Shown here: positions 32,398-41,103 of the stretch, in pieces | How the letters are laid out: each line of letters begins with the position of its first letter | Numbering within the stretch: the stretch's first letter is position 1 | NCBI RefSeq assembly: GCF_009759665.1 | Contig: NZ_WQNE01000046.1 | Span: 1-48,470, forward strand | Reading direction: 5' to 3' | Source: Bradyrhizobium cajani | GTDB taxonomy: Bacteria > Pseudomonadota > Alphaproteobacteria > Rhizobiales > Xanthobacteraceae | DNA length: 48,470 bases | Notes under the pieces: model-generated | Seen by the model: only the letters and a program-made list of their open reading frames with translations | Told to the model about the DNA's origin: nothing | The model's database searches: none | Translations under genes and position numbers: made by a program

Positions 32398-32798
32398 GTG
32401 CGTTCTTCGACACCAACATTTTGATCTATGCCTTTTCGACCGATACCCGGCGCGAGCGGGCGCTGAACACGATTGCCGGCGGCGGCGTCATTAGCGCGCA
32501 GGTGCTGAACGAGTTCACGAACGTGCTGCGCAAGAAGCAGAGGCAGGACTGGTCGGTCGTCGAGGCAGCCGTGCAGTCCATTCGTTTCCGTTTTCCCGAC
32601 ATCGTGCCAATCACGGCCGACACCCACGCGGCGGCCATCGCGCTCGCCCGTGATCACACTCTCGCATTCTACGATGCACTGATCGTTGCCACCGCGCTCG
32701 AGGCAGGCTGCAACTCGCTTTACAGCGAAGACCTGCAGCATGGCCGTAGTCTCGGCGGCCTCACCATCGTCAATCCGTTTCTTCAGAGCATGCCGTGA
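32394..32798 (+). CDS. vapC: PIN-domain ribonuclease toxin (VapC-like)
   Basis: The 134-residue PIN toxin cleaves RNA with a magnesium-binding acidic cluster. The expected acids are present: Asp6 (FFDTNILIY), Glu in VLNEFTNV, Asp in AFYDALIV, and a further acid in SLYSEDLQHG. It starts with GTG overlapping the antitoxin stop (GTGA), so toxin follows antitoxin by translational coupling. The intact residues suggest an active toxin. The gene is convergent with livF, 37 bases apart. Confidence 0.92.
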   Translation: MSAFFDTNILIYAFSTDTRRERALNTIAGGGVISAQVLNEFTNVLRKKQRQDWSVVEAAVQSIRFRFPDIVPITADTHAAAIALARDHTLAFYDALIVATALEAGCNSLYSEDLQHGRSLGGLTIVNPFLQSMP

Positions 32799-32835
32799 CT
32801 ATCGTGCGCCATGCAATTTGACGGCAGTCGCGGCC

Positions 32836-33531
32836 CTACGGCGCCAGATACCGCATCAGTTCCGGATTGCCCCTCACCTCGCCCGCCTCCCCCTGCAGCG
32901 CGACGCGGCCGCGGTCGAGCACGTAGGCGTAGTCGGCGACGCGCAAAGCGAGGTCGAGGTGCTGCTCGACGATGATGACGGCGATTGACTTCGCAAGCTC
33001 GATCAGGCGTTCGGTGATCTCCTCGATCACGCCGATCCAGACGCCTTCGGTGGGTTCATCCAGCAGCAATAGCTTGGGATCACCGAGCATGGCGCGGCCG
33101 ATGGCGAGCATCTTGCGCTCGCCGCCGGAGAGCGTGCCGGCAGGCTGGTCGAGGCGCTGGCCGAGCTTCGGGAAGATGGTCAGCACGCGATCGACCGCAG
33201 CGCTATCCTTGCTCGCGAGCGAGCCGACCGCGAGATTGTCGCGGACCGACAGGCGCGCGAACACCGAATGCTCCTGCGGCACGTAGCCAATGCCGGCGCG
33301 GACGCGTTCCTCGGTGCGGCGGCGACTGATGTCGCGGCCGTCGAAGGCGACCTCGCCCTTCCACGCCGGCAATTCGCCGACGATGGTCTTCATCAGCGTG
33401 GTCTTGCCGGCGCCGTTGCGGCCGAGCACCGCGACGCCGCCGCGCCAGGGAATGCCGAGGGTGACGTCGAACAGCACCTGGCTGCGGCCATAGCCGGCGT
33501 CGAGATGCTTGATATCCAGAAATTCAGGCAC
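32836..33531 (-). CDS. Branched-chain/amide ABC transporter ATP-binding protein (LivF type)
   Basis: The 231-residue ATPase of the HAAT/LivF class powers uptake across the inner membrane. It has Walker A GRNGAGKT, the signature LSGGERK, Walker B LLLLDEPTEG, and a switch His in IVEQHLDLA. It is the last gene of the amidase-transporter operon, overlapping the LivG gene by eight bases. The substrate is probably an amide or urea-like compound because an amidase starts the operon. Confidence 0.93.
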   Translation of the reverse strand: MPEFLDIKHLDAGYGRSQVLFDVTLGIPWRGGVAVLGRNGAGKTTLMKTIVGELPAWKGEVAFDGRDISRRRTEERVRAGIGYVPQEHSVFARLSVRDNLAVGSLASKDSAAVDRVLTIFPKLGQRLDQPAGTLSGGERKMLAIGRAMLGDPKLLLLDEPTEGVWIGVIEEITERLIELAKSIAVIIVEQHLDLALRVADYAYVLDRGRVALQGEAGEVRGNPELMRYLAP

Positions 33532-34258
33532 GGCGCAGATAAATCTCCTGGACGGATGTGTTGGCCTGGATCTCGGACACGGTGCCCGATGCCAGCACCT
33601 TGCCCTGGTCGAGCACGGTGAGGCGATCGCAGATGTCGCGGATGAAATCGAGGTCGTGCTCGACGATGACGAGCGAGCAATGCTTTTTGATCGGCTGGAG
33701 CAATTCGCCGGTGACGCGGCGCTCCTCCAGGCTCATGCCGCCGGTCGGCTCGTCCAGCAGCAACAGCTTCGGCTTGCCGGCAAGCGCCATCGCGATCTCC
33801 AGCCATTGCTGCTGGCCGTGCGACAAGGCAGCCGCCGCATCGAAGGCGCGGTCGGCGAGGCGAAATTGCCTCAGCATGGTCATGACCTGATCGTGCAGCG
33901 CGCCCCGCGTGCGCGAGAACACGAGATCGAACAGCGAGCACTGCGCCTGGAGCGCGAGCAGGATGTTGTCGTAGAGCGTCAGCGACGGCAGCACGCTGGT
34001 GATCTGGAATTTCAGGCTCATGCCGGCCCGGGCGCGCTCGGTCGGCGTGAACGTCGTGATATCGCTGTTGACGAAGGAGACCTTGCCCTGCGTCGGCACT
34101 TCGGCACCCGCAATGCACTTCATCAGCGTGCTCTTGCCGGAGCCGTTCGGGCCGATCAGGCCGTGAAACTCGTTCTCGCCGACGGTGAGCGCGGCATCGT
34201 CGAGCGCGGTGAGCTTGCCGAACACCTTCCTGATGCCGGCGGCTTCAAGGAGCGGCAT
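33524..34258 (-). CDS. Branched-chain/amide ABC transporter ATP-binding protein (LivG type)
   Basis: The 244-residue ATPase of the LivG class shows Walker A GPNGSGKST, the signature LSHGQQQ (a common LivG variant), and Walker B LLLLDEPTGG. It pairs with the LivF-type ATPase to form the motor. ATG 34258 fits the family start; it overlaps the LivM stop by 14 bases. A longer frame to 34285 is possible but unlikely. Confidence 0.93.
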   Translation of the reverse strand: MPLLEAAGIRKVFGKLTALDDAALTVGENEFHGLIGPNGSGKSTLMKCIAGAEVPTQGKVSFVNSDITTFTPTERARAGMSLKFQITSVLPSLTLYDNILLALQAQCSLFDLVFSRTRGALHDQVMTMLRQFRLADRAFDAAAALSHGQQQWLEIAMALAGKPKLLLLDEPTGGMSLEERRVTGELLQPIKKHCSLVIVEHDLDFIRDICDRLTVLDQGKVLASGTVSEIQANTSVQEIYLRRA

Positions 34259-35342
34259 TGCGCTTCTCCTTTGCCTTGGCACCAAAACTGCCGACCCGCT
34301 CGCGTTCGCCCAAGACGAAGCTGATCAGGCCGAGCGGCCGGAACAGGATCACGAGCAGCAGCAGCACGCCCAGGATGATCGGCCAGACGTCGCGGTAATT
34401 GTCTGACAGCCAGAAGCTGACGCCCTCGACGATGACGGTGCCGATGACGGCCCCGATCAGCGTGCCGGAGCCGCCGAACAGGACGTAGAGCACGACCTGC
34501 GTCGAGACCACCACACCGACCATGTTGGGCCAGACAAAGCCCTCGTGGAAGGCATAGAGGCTGCCGGCAAGGCCTGCGATCGCCCCGCCGATGGCGAAGA
34601 TGATCGCCTTCAGATGCTGCGCCTTGTAGCCGAAGAAGGCGATGCGCTGCTCGTTCTCGCGCAAGCCTGCGAGCGCGAGGCCGAATTGCGAGCGCACCAG
34701 GAAGCGGCAGAGCAGGTAGACGACGACGAGGATGCCGAGGACCAGGTAGTAGAATGCCGGCCCTTCCGAGAACTCGTAACCACCGAGCGTCATCGGCGCG
34801 ATCGAGGGGATGCCGTTCTGGCCGCCGAGATAGTACCAGCCGCGCGCCAGGCGATCGGCGGCGTAAGAGCCGGTCAGCGTGCCCAGCGAGACGAAGATCA
34901 CGCTGGAGGGATGCCGCCCGAGCAGCAGGAAGCCGCCGAGCAGCAGCGCGAAGGTGAGGCCGATGATGGTGCCTGCCGGCAGCACCAGGAAGATGTTGGT
35001 GATGTCGAGGTCGCGTGCGAGCAGCGCCACGCCATAGCCGGCCGAGCCGAAGAACAGGGCCTGGCCGAAGCTCATGATGCCGGCGTAGCCCCAGACCAGA
35101 TCGAACGACAGCGCGAACAGCGCCAGGATGATCACGCGCGTCGCGAACACCGTGAGGTAGTCCTGCAGCACCAGTGGGGCGAGCAGGGCCGCGACGAGCA
35201 CGACGCCCTCGACGATCGGCAGGACCTTTCGACCTGCCTTGACTTGTTTCCTGGCCTGTCCCGCTGCCACGCGTTCAGCCATCGCGTCGTCCGCTTCGTC
35301 GCCGGCGATGGCCTCTCTTACCACACTCATCGACTTCAGCAT
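34245..35342 (-). CDS. Branched-chain/amide ABC transporter permease (LivM type)
   Basis: The 365-residue permease has about nine hydrophobic segments after a polar N-terminal extension of roughly 45 residues (REAIAGDEADDAMAERVAAG). The family block WGYAGIMSFGQALFFG and the ATPase-coupling LRENEQRIAFFGYKAQ are present. With the LivH-type permease it forms the membrane channel. ATG 35342 has GAGG upstream and lies six bases after the binding-protein stop. Confidence 0.94.
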   Translation of the reverse strand: MLKSMSVVREAIAGDEADDAMAERVAAGQARKQVKAGRKVLPIVEGVVLVAALLAPLVLQDYLTVFATRVIILALFALSFDLVWGYAGIMSFGQALFFGSAGYGVALLARDLDITNIFLVLPAGTIIGLTFALLLGGFLLLGRHPSSVIFVSLGTLTGSYAADRLARGWYYLGGQNGIPSIAPMTLGGYEFSEGPAFYYLVLGILVVVYLLCRFLVRSQFGLALAGLRENEQRIAFFGYKAQHLKAIIFAIGGAIAGLAGSLYAFHEGFVWPNMVGVVVSTQVVLYVLFGGSGTLIGAVIGTVIVEGVSFWLSDNYRDVWPIILGVLLLLVILFRPLGLISFVLGERERVGSFGAKAKEKRNAAP

Positions 35343-35348
35343 TCCGCC

Positions 35349-36563
35349 TCAGCATTCCTTGGGATCGACGAGGCCGTTGCTGCGCCCGACGATCTCGTAA
35401 TTCCCGCTTTTGGCGACCGCGGTGTACATCTTCATCTTGCAGTGCCGCTTGCCCGGCACCATCTCGGCTGGTCCCCCAGGGCCTTCGGCGATCTTGGCGT
35501 GGTCGAGCGCGGCGGCGACCGATTCACGATCGATCTTGCCGGCCTCCTTGACGGCGGCCTCCCACAGCTTCAGGCCGCGATAGGTGCCGGTGGCGGCGCT
35601 GCCGGCGGCGAACAGGAAGTTGCCCGGAAAGTCCTTCTCGTAGGCCGCCTGGATCTTGGCGTCGAACGGGTTCTCCTTGGTCAGCACCTTGAAATAGTCG
35701 AGGCAGCTTGCGAGGCCCTCGATCTCGGCGGCCTGATTGATGTTGAGCGTGTTCTCATCATAGTAGACGCAGGCGAGACGCCCGCCGTTCTTGAGGAAGC
35801 CGGCTTCATAGAGCTGCTTGAAGAACGGGCCGACGCCCGGCGGAATGACGGTGTTGAAGACGACGTCGACCTTGTTGGAGACGATGCGGTTGACGGTCGC
35901 GGAGAAATCGACCTGGTCGAGGGGATAGTATTCCTCGAACACGACCTCGCCGCCGTTCTGCTCGATCACCTTGCGGGCATAGACGTTGAGTGTGTGCGGC
36001 CAGACGTAGTTGGCGCTCGGCAGCGCGAATTTCTTGCCGCCGTTCTTGATCAGCCAGGGGATGAACTCGTCGCATTGCTGCGCCGGCGTCGGTCCGGTGC
36101 AGAACAGATACGGCGTGCACTCCTTGCCCTCATAGAGCTGCGGGTAGATGTAGAGCGTCTTGCCGCGCGCCACGATCGGATCCTTGATCGCGTTGCGCAT
36201 CGACGAGGTGATGCCGCCCAGCACCATGTCGACCTTGTCGCGCTGGATCAGCTTGCGAACGTTGCCGACGGCGACGGATTCGTTGGAGGCGGTGTCCTCG
36301 ATGTAGAGCTCGAGCGGACGGCCGAGCAGGCCGCCGGCGGCGTTGATTTCCTTGATCACCATCTTGGCGACATTGGCGTCGGCATTGCCGGCATAGGCGA
36401 TCGGGCCGGTGAGGTCCGTCGCAATGCCGACCTTGATCGGGGCCTCGGCCGCATTGGCCCAGGGCGCCGGGATCACCCAGCTGCCGACGCCGGTTGCGAC
36501 CGCGCCGGAGGCAAAGGCGAAATTGGAGAGAAAGCGGCGTCGCGAAATCTGAGTATCGAACAT
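35349..36563 (-). CDS. Periplasmic amide/urea-type substrate-binding protein
   Basis: The 404-residue protein is the solute receptor of the transporter. A twin-arginine signal is visible (SRRRFLSNFAFASGA), so it is exported folded. The mature part is a type I periplasmic binding protein of the UrtA/AmiC-like subgroup (IKVGIATDLTGPIAYAGN; later GVGPFFKQLYEAGF). Urea or short amides would fit the operon's amidase. It lies between the two permease genes. Confidence 0.92.
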   Translation of the reverse strand: MFDTQISRRRFLSNFAFASGAVATGVGSWVIPAPWANAAEAPIKVGIATDLTGPIAYAGNADANVAKMVIKEINAAGGLLGRPLELYIEDTASNESVAVGNVRKLIQRDKVDMVLGGITSSMRNAIKDPIVARGKTLYIYPQLYEGKECTPYLFCTGPTPAQQCDEFIPWLIKNGGKKFALPSANYVWPHTLNVYARKVIEQNGGEVVFEEYYPLDQVDFSATVNRIVSNKVDVVFNTVIPPGVGPFFKQLYEAGFLKNGGRLACVYYDENTLNINQAAEIEGLASCLDYFKVLTKENPFDAKIQAAYEKDFPGNFLFAAGSAATGTYRGLKLWEAAVKEAGKIDRESVAAALDHAKIAEGPGGPAEMVPGKRHCKMKMYTAVAKSGNYEIVGRSNGLVDPKEC

Positions 36564-36567
36564 GTGA

Positions 36568-37425
36568 TTAAACCCCTTTTCCAGCGATGAGGCCCTGCGG
36601 GCGGAATTTGATGAAGACGATGGCGAGCACGAAGACGAGCACGTCGGCGACGACGGGCGCCATCACCCAGGGCAACGCGGCACTGAGCGTGCCGATGACC
36701 CCGGCGCCCGCGACCGGGCCGATGAAGGAGCCGACGCCGCCGACCATCACGGCGACAAAGCCCTGGATCAGGAAGCGCAGGCCGAGATCCGCGTACAGGC
36801 TGAACACCGGCACGATCAGCGCGCCGGCAAGCCCGGCAAGCGCGGAACCGAAGGCGAAGGTGGCACCGTACATCAAGGGCGTTGAAATGCCGGAAGCCCG
36901 CGCCAACGACGGATTTTCGAGCGTGGCGCGCATGCGCAGGCCGAAGCTCGTGCGCGACAGCAGCAGATAGCAGCCCGCCATCACCAGCAGCGTGATGACG
37001 ATGATGGTGAAGCGCCAGGCCGAGATGTGCATGGCGCCGATATCGATGGAGCCGCCGATCGGTTCGGGCACGGTGAGATAGAAGCCGCCGATCAGGCCGC
37101 GCACGGATTCGCGGATGATCAGGCCGAGCGCGTAGGTGCCGAGCATGGCCACGATCGGCGCGGCGTAGAATCTGCGGATGATCAGCGCCTCCAGCACGAA
37201 GCCGAGCGCGCCGACCAGGACGGGCGCGGCGGCCATGCCGGCCCAGATCGGCAACCCCTTGGCGTAGGCGAGCCAGGTGATGTAGGCCCCGAGCAGGACG
37301 AACTCGCCTTGCGCGAAGTTGAAGATACCCATCATGCTGGCGATGATCCCGAGCCCCAGCACGATCAGGACGATGATCGCGCCGAAGCTCAGGATCTCGA
37401 ACGCCGCGACGAACGCGTTAGCCAT
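36568..37425 (-). CDS. Branched-chain/amide ABC transporter permease (LivH type)
   Basis: The 285-residue permease has about eight membrane segments. The family block IASMMGIFNFAQGEFVLLGAY near the N-terminus and the coupling MRATLENPSLARASG, where the ATPase docks, are seen. It forms the channel with the LivM-type permease. It lies 33 bases after the amidase stop and four before the binding-protein start, in one operon. Confidence 0.95.
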   Translation of the reverse strand: MANAFVAAFEILSFGAIIVLIVLGLGIIASMMGIFNFAQGEFVLLGAYITWLAYAKGLPIWAGMAAAPVLVGALGFVLEALIIRRFYAAPIVAMLGTYALGLIIRESVRGLIGGFYLTVPEPIGGSIDIGAMHISAWRFTIIVITLLVMAGCYLLLSRTSFGLRMRATLENPSLARASGISTPLMYGATFAFGSALAGLAGALIVPVFSLYADLGLRFLIQGFVAVMVGGVGSFIGPVAGAGVIGTLSAALPWVMAPVVADVLVFVLAIVFIKFRPQGLIAGKGV

Positions 37426-37458
37426 GCGCTGCGCTTCCGGCCTGCATCAACAGACCTT

Positions 37459-38973
37459 TCACATCTTCTTCCAGTCGCCGTTCTGCTCGAAGGCATGGGC
37501 GGCGCGGTAGATGGTGGCTTCCTCGAACATACGGCCGACCAGCATCAGGCCGACCGGCAGGCCATCGACCATGCCGCAGGGCAGCGACATCGCGGGATGA
37601 TGGGTGATGTCGAACGGCGCGGTGTTGGAGATCATCTCCAGCGCGCGGGCAACGTATTCCTCGCGGCTGGCGTTGGGCTCCGGCAGCTTGGTCGCCTTCA
37701 TCGGCGTGGTCGGCATCAGCAACAGATCGTAGTCCCCGAACGCCTTGTCGTAGGCCGCGGTCAGCCGTCGCGAGATGTTGAGCGCCTTGCCGTAGAAGCG
37801 TGGGCCGAAATTGTTGTTGATGTAGGTGCCGAGCATCATGAACAATTTCGTGGTCTCGGACAGCGAGTCGGCCTGCCGGCGCCAGCCGCGATGGAAATCC
37901 ATCAGCGAGGTCGAATAGAGATCGCCGCGGCTGAGGCCGTAGCCGTCGCCGAACATCATGGTCTGGGTCAGGCCTTCGGTGCCGATCGGGGTCCAGATCG
38001 CGCCGCCCAGGAGATGCATCGGGATCGAGACCGTCTCGACGCTGGCGCCGAGATCCTTGAAGCGTTTCGCCGCCTCGCGCACGCTTTCATTCACCGCGGC
38101 CTCCGCGGTCGGCTGCTCAAAGCCTTCCTTGACGATGCCGATCTTCATGCCCTTGACGCCCTGGCCGAGCGCCTTGGTGTATTCCTCGACCTTCGGCGCC
38201 TTGATGCGCGGATCGTAGCCGTCGTCGCCGGCGAGCACTTCGAGCAGCAGCGCGTTGTCGGCAACCGTCGCCGTCATCGGGCCGGTATGGTCGACGTAGA
38301 TTTCGATCGGCATAATCCCGGTATAGGGCACGAGGCCCCAGGTCGGCTTCATGCCGTAGATGCCGCAGAACGAGGACGGCATGCGGATCGAGCCGCCCTG
38401 ATCGCCGCCGATCGCCATGTCGACCTCGCCGAGCGCAACCACGACGCCCGAGCCTGACGACGAGCCGCCGGCCGAGTAACCCATCTTGTGCGGATTGTGC
38501 ACCGGCCCGTAGGAGCCGGTGTGGCTGCCGCCGGACAGGCAGAAGTGCTCGCAATGCACCTTGCCCTTGATCTCGGCGCCGGCATCCAGCATGCGCGTGA
38601 CGATGGTGGCGTCGAAATCGGGCACATAGCCTTCCAGCGTCGACGAGCCGTTGGTCATGGGCACGCCGGCCAGCATGATGTTGTCCTTCAGCGCGACGGT
38701 CTTGCCCTTGAGCTTGCCGCTGGCAGCGCCCTTCACGGTCGACTTGCGGTACCAGGCGTTGCGCGGGTTCTCCTCGGCCGAGGGCCGGTAGCCCGGCGTG
38801 CGCGGGTATTTGACCTCCGGCACCTCGTCCGGCATCGCGGCAACGAGATTGTAGGCCTCGATCGAGCCCTGCATCAGGCCGCGGAACGAGGCGATGTCGT
38901 CGTCGGTGAGCGAAAGGCCGCACTGCTCGGCGACGCTGCGAAGTTGGGCTGGCGTGGGAAGGACAACTGTCAC
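37459..38973 (-). CDS. Amidase (amidase-signature family)
   Basis: The 504-residue enzyme hydrolyses an amide to acid plus ammonia with a Ser-Ser-Lys triad. Lys96 (ALKDN), the cis-Ser in GGSSSGSG (Ser171/172) and the nucleophile Ser195 (DQGGSIRMP) are all present. The sequence style (GGDQGGSIR..FCG) resembles nitrile-pathway amidases such as those of Rhodococcus; the exact substrate is not shown. GTG 38973 follows AGGAGAG. It is the first gene of a six-gene operon with an amide-type ABC transporter, so imported amides are likely its substrates. Confidence 0.92.
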   Translation of the reverse strand: MTVVLPTPAQLRSVAEQCGLSLTDDDIASFRGLMQGSIEAYNLVAAMPDEVPEVKYPRTPGYRPSAEENPRNAWYRKSTVKGAASGKLKGKTVALKDNIMLAGVPMTNGSSTLEGYVPDFDATIVTRMLDAGAEIKGKVHCEHFCLSGGSHTGSYGPVHNPHKMGYSAGGSSSGSGVVVALGEVDMAIGGDQGGSIRMPSSFCGIYGMKPTWGLVPYTGIMPIEIYVDHTGPMTATVADNALLLEVLAGDDGYDPRIKAPKVEEYTKALGQGVKGMKIGIVKEGFEQPTAEAAVNESVREAAKRFKDLGASVETVSIPMHLLGGAIWTPIGTEGLTQTMMFGDGYGLSRGDLYSTSLMDFHRGWRRQADSLSETTKLFMMLGTYINNNFGPRFYGKALNISRRLTAAYDKAFGDYDLLLMPTTPMKATKLPEPNASREEYVARALEMISNTAPFDITHHPAMSLPCGMVDGLPVGLMLVGRMFEEATIYRAAHAFEQNGDWKKM

Positions 38974-38994
38974 GGCGCTCTCCTGAAGTTTCTT

Positions 38995-39033
38995 GAAACG
39001 ATCCCTTGAAACGGTCCCTTGGAACTGTCCCTT
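38995..39033 (-). repeat. Three 13-base tandem repeats in the amidase leader
   Basis: The units gaaacgatccctt, gaaacggtccctt and ggaactgtccctt lie head to tail, 22 bases before the amidase start codon. They fall within the untranslated leader and may affect mRNA or regulation, or may be simple slippage products. Confidence 0.75.
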
Positions 39034-39080
39034 GGGCGCGGCCGCCCATGCGCGACGCGCACCATCGGCCTCGCCGAAAC

Positions 39081-39128
39081 ATTCAAAACGGAAATATTTT
39101 CCTTTTCAAGTATTATTTTGAATTGAAG
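39081..39128 (-). promoter_or_regulatory. AT-rich dyads upstream of the amidase operon
   Basis: Two inverted repeats are seen: ggaaa-3-tttcc at 39090-39102 and ttcaa-8-ttgaa at 39105-39122, followed by aattgaag (39121-39128). The aattgaag and TTGAA/TTCAA half-sites also occur before the MarR gene (40430-40450), suggesting a shared operator. Confidence 0.5.
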
Positions 39129-39150
39129 CGTGCGCGGATCGCCGCGCGTG

Positions 39151-40335
39151 TCAGATCGGCTTGATCAGCCTGAAGTCGAGACCGTCGGCTTCGGCGAGAT
39201 GCATCGGCGTCCGCGCATGCCCATTGCGAACGGTGACCCGACCGCGGGCGCCGCTGTAGACGATGTTGCGGCCGGCTGCGAGCATCGGCCCCATCGACAG
39301 CGAACCGGCCTTGTTCGCGACCGCTTCGAGAAAGCGCAGGCCTTCGTAGCTGGACTGCCCGACCGAGCCGATCGGCGGAGCGTTCGGCCCGAACATCGCG
39401 CGATAGCGGCTCTGGAAGTCGTCATTGGCGCGCGTGCCGGTGCCGGTGAAATAGCCCGAGGCGCAGAACATGTTCTCGCTGTTGTCGGCGCCGATGCCGA
39501 GCAGCACGGTTTCGTCCATGGCCCCGGCCAGCCGCAGCGTGGTGGCGCCAAGGCCGCATTCGCCGAAGGCACGATTGAATGTGATGCTGTCGGTGCCGAT
39601 CAGCGAGATCAGCACGACGTCCGGCCTTGCGGCTCGGATGCGCGCCAGATGCGGCTCGTGATTGTCCTCGCCGAGGGGAACGAACTCCTCGCCGACGACG
39701 TGGCCGCCGGTTTCCTTGATGTAGTTCTTCACGGCGCGGTGCGACTGCCAGGGCCAGACGTAGTCGCTGCCGATCAGGTACCAACGCGTCGCCCTCTTGA
39801 CGTCGGCGAGCCAGTGGATCGACGGCCGGCTCTGCCAGCGCGGCGTCTCGCCGATCGCCATCACGCCGGGTGTGCGCTCGCCGCCTTCGTAGACCGGCGT
39901 ATAGATGTAGGGAATGCGATGACGCGTGGTGACGTCGCGCAAGCCGACGCGGACCGCGCTGGTGTGCAGCCCGACGATCAGATCGACCTCGTCGAACGCG
40001 ATGGCCTGCTCGGCGCGGTTCAACACTTCATCGAGCGGCCCGCCGGCGTCATATATCGAAAGCTCGATCTCGCGGCCGAGGAGGCCGCCGCGCTTGTTGA
40101 TCTCGGCGACCGCGAGCCGCGCGCTGTTGGTGGCGCAAGGCCCCCAGACTCCGGGTGAACCGGTGCAGCAGATGAAACCGCCGATGCGCAGCCTGTTGGC
40201 GCCCCGCCGCCTGAAGAAGGCGTGATCGCTCGGCGACAACGCAGCATCAGCCGCCGATGACGACAGATTCCTGAACAGCAATGACGGCGGCAACGCCGGG
40301 CCGCCATGAGCCGGGAAGTTCACCGTCGCGCGCAC
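39151..40335 (-). CDS. AmiC-like amide sensor/binding protein without signal peptide
   Basis: The 394-residue protein is a type I periplasmic-binding fold of the AmiC/UrtA group (AVAEINKRGGLLGREIELSI, then VGLHTSAVR, IPYIYTPVYEGGE and YLIGSDYVWPW). AmiC in Pseudomonas is a cytoplasmic amide sensor for amidase expression. Here too no hydrophobic signal peptide is visible at any possible start, so a cytoplasmic sensor is more likely than a transport receptor. I chose GTG 40335, six bases after AGGAG. It lies upstream of the amidase operon and is divergent from the MarR gene. No AmiR-like antiterminator is seen, so its partner may be MarR. Confidence 0.82.
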   Translation of the reverse strand: MRATVNFPAHGGPALPPSLLFRNLSSSAADAALSPSDHAFFRRRGANRLRIGGFICCTGSPGVWGPCATNSARLAVAEINKRGGLLGREIELSIYDAGGPLDEVLNRAEQAIAFDEVDLIVGLHTSAVRVGLRDVTTRHRIPYIYTPVYEGGERTPGVMAIGETPRWQSRPSIHWLADVKRATRWYLIGSDYVWPWQSHRAVKNYIKETGGHVVGEEFVPLGEDNHEPHLARIRAARPDVVLISLIGTDSITFNRAFGECGLGATTLRLAGAMDETVLLGIGADNSENMFCASGYFTGTGTRANDDFQSRYRAMFGPNAPPIGSVGQSSYEGLRFLEAVANKAGSLSMGPMLAAGRNIVYSGARGRVTVRNGHARTPMHLAEADGLDFRLIKPI

Positions 40336-40429
40336 GCCAACTCCTGTCTGACACCAGACCTGAAAGCACATTGAGCAGGCGGCCGCGGCTTCCGCCCTTT
40401 TGTTGGGCAATGATCCTATTTTGAAAATA

Positions 40430-40441
40430 TTGAATATTCAA
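40430..40441. promoter_or_regulatory. Perfect palindrome ttgaatattcaa (candidate MarR operator)
   Basis: A perfect 12-base palindrome in the 179-base space between the AmiC-like gene and the MarR gene, followed closely by aattgaag at 40443-40450. Such AT-rich dyads are typical MarR-family binding sites. Related half-sites lie upstream of the amidase at 39105-39128. Confidence 0.65.
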
Positions 40442-40514
40442 CAATTGAAGTGCATATAGATGCAGCATTGATTGCAAGACATTCACTCATTTGGGTCAAG
40501 ACGAAGTCTTAGCC

Positions 40515-40958
40515 GTGGCAAAACCGTCGAAAGAAAACTCCCCGATCACCGAACACCTCGCCTACCTGCTCGCGCAAGCCAACCGGGAAATCAACCGGCA
40601 GCTCGAACTGCGGTTGAGCAAGGAAGGCGTGCCGGTCGAGCAGTGGCGCATTCTCAAGGTGCTGTCGGATGGCAACGGCCATTCGATGGGCGAGCTCGCC
40701 GACGCCGTGCTGCTCAACCATCCGACATTGACCAAGATGATCGACCGCATGGTCTCCGACACGCTGGTCTATCGCGTGCAGGACCCGAACGACCGCCGCA
40801 AGGTTTTGATGTTCATCTCCGACCGCGGCAAGGTGCTGTGCAAGAAACTCAACTCGCTCGCGGTGGACCAGGAGGAGCACATCCTGGAAAGCTACGGCGA
40901 CAAGTCGACCAGCGAATTGAAGCGGCTGCTCGAGAGCCTGATCGACAGCTCGAATTGA
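40515..40958 (+). CDS. MarR-family transcriptional regulator
   Basis: The 147-residue product has the MarR winged helix: MGELADAVLLNHPTLTKMID as recognition region, then the wing RVQDPNDRRKVLMFISDRGK, flanked by dimerisation helices. MarR proteins usually repress until a small ligand binds. GTG 40515 is my choice, TTG 40491 an alternative. It diverges from the AmiC-like gene with a palindrome between, so it probably controls that gene and the amidase-transporter operon. Confidence 0.9.
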   Translation: MAKPSKENSPITEHLAYLLAQANREINRQLELRLSKEGVPVEQWRILKVLSDGNGHSMGELADAVLLNHPTLTKMIDRMVSDTLVYRVQDPNDRRKVLMFISDRGKVLCKKLNSLAVDQEEHILESYGDKSTSELKRLLESLIDSSN

Positions 40959-40988
40959 GCGATGGGCAGCGCGTCTCGCTGCACGGCA

Positions 40989-41076
40989 GTAGCCCGGATG
41001 GAGCGTAAGCGCAATCCGGGTCTTTCCCCGAACAACGACAGAATTCCCGGATTGCGCTTCGCTCCATCCGGGCTAC
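40989..41076 (+). repeat. Hairpin repeat (gtagcccggatggagcg...), copy 3
   Basis: An 88-base hairpin of the same family as 21843-21928 and 27841-27926; arms gtagcccggatggagcg and cgctccatccgggctac. It is the first of at least four repeat elements filling the gene-free 652 bases between the MarR gene and secA. Confidence 0.85.
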
Positions 41077-41103
41077 AAGGCGGCTTACGAGTTCTCTCGA
41101 CAC

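Noticed and set aside
34545..36590. 681-codon open frame antisense to the transporter genes
   Set aside because: It spans two well-supported genes on the other strand and reads as low-information shadow sequence.
38995..39033. CRISPR-like short repeats
   Set aside because: The 13-base units are directly adjacent without spacers, too short and only three.
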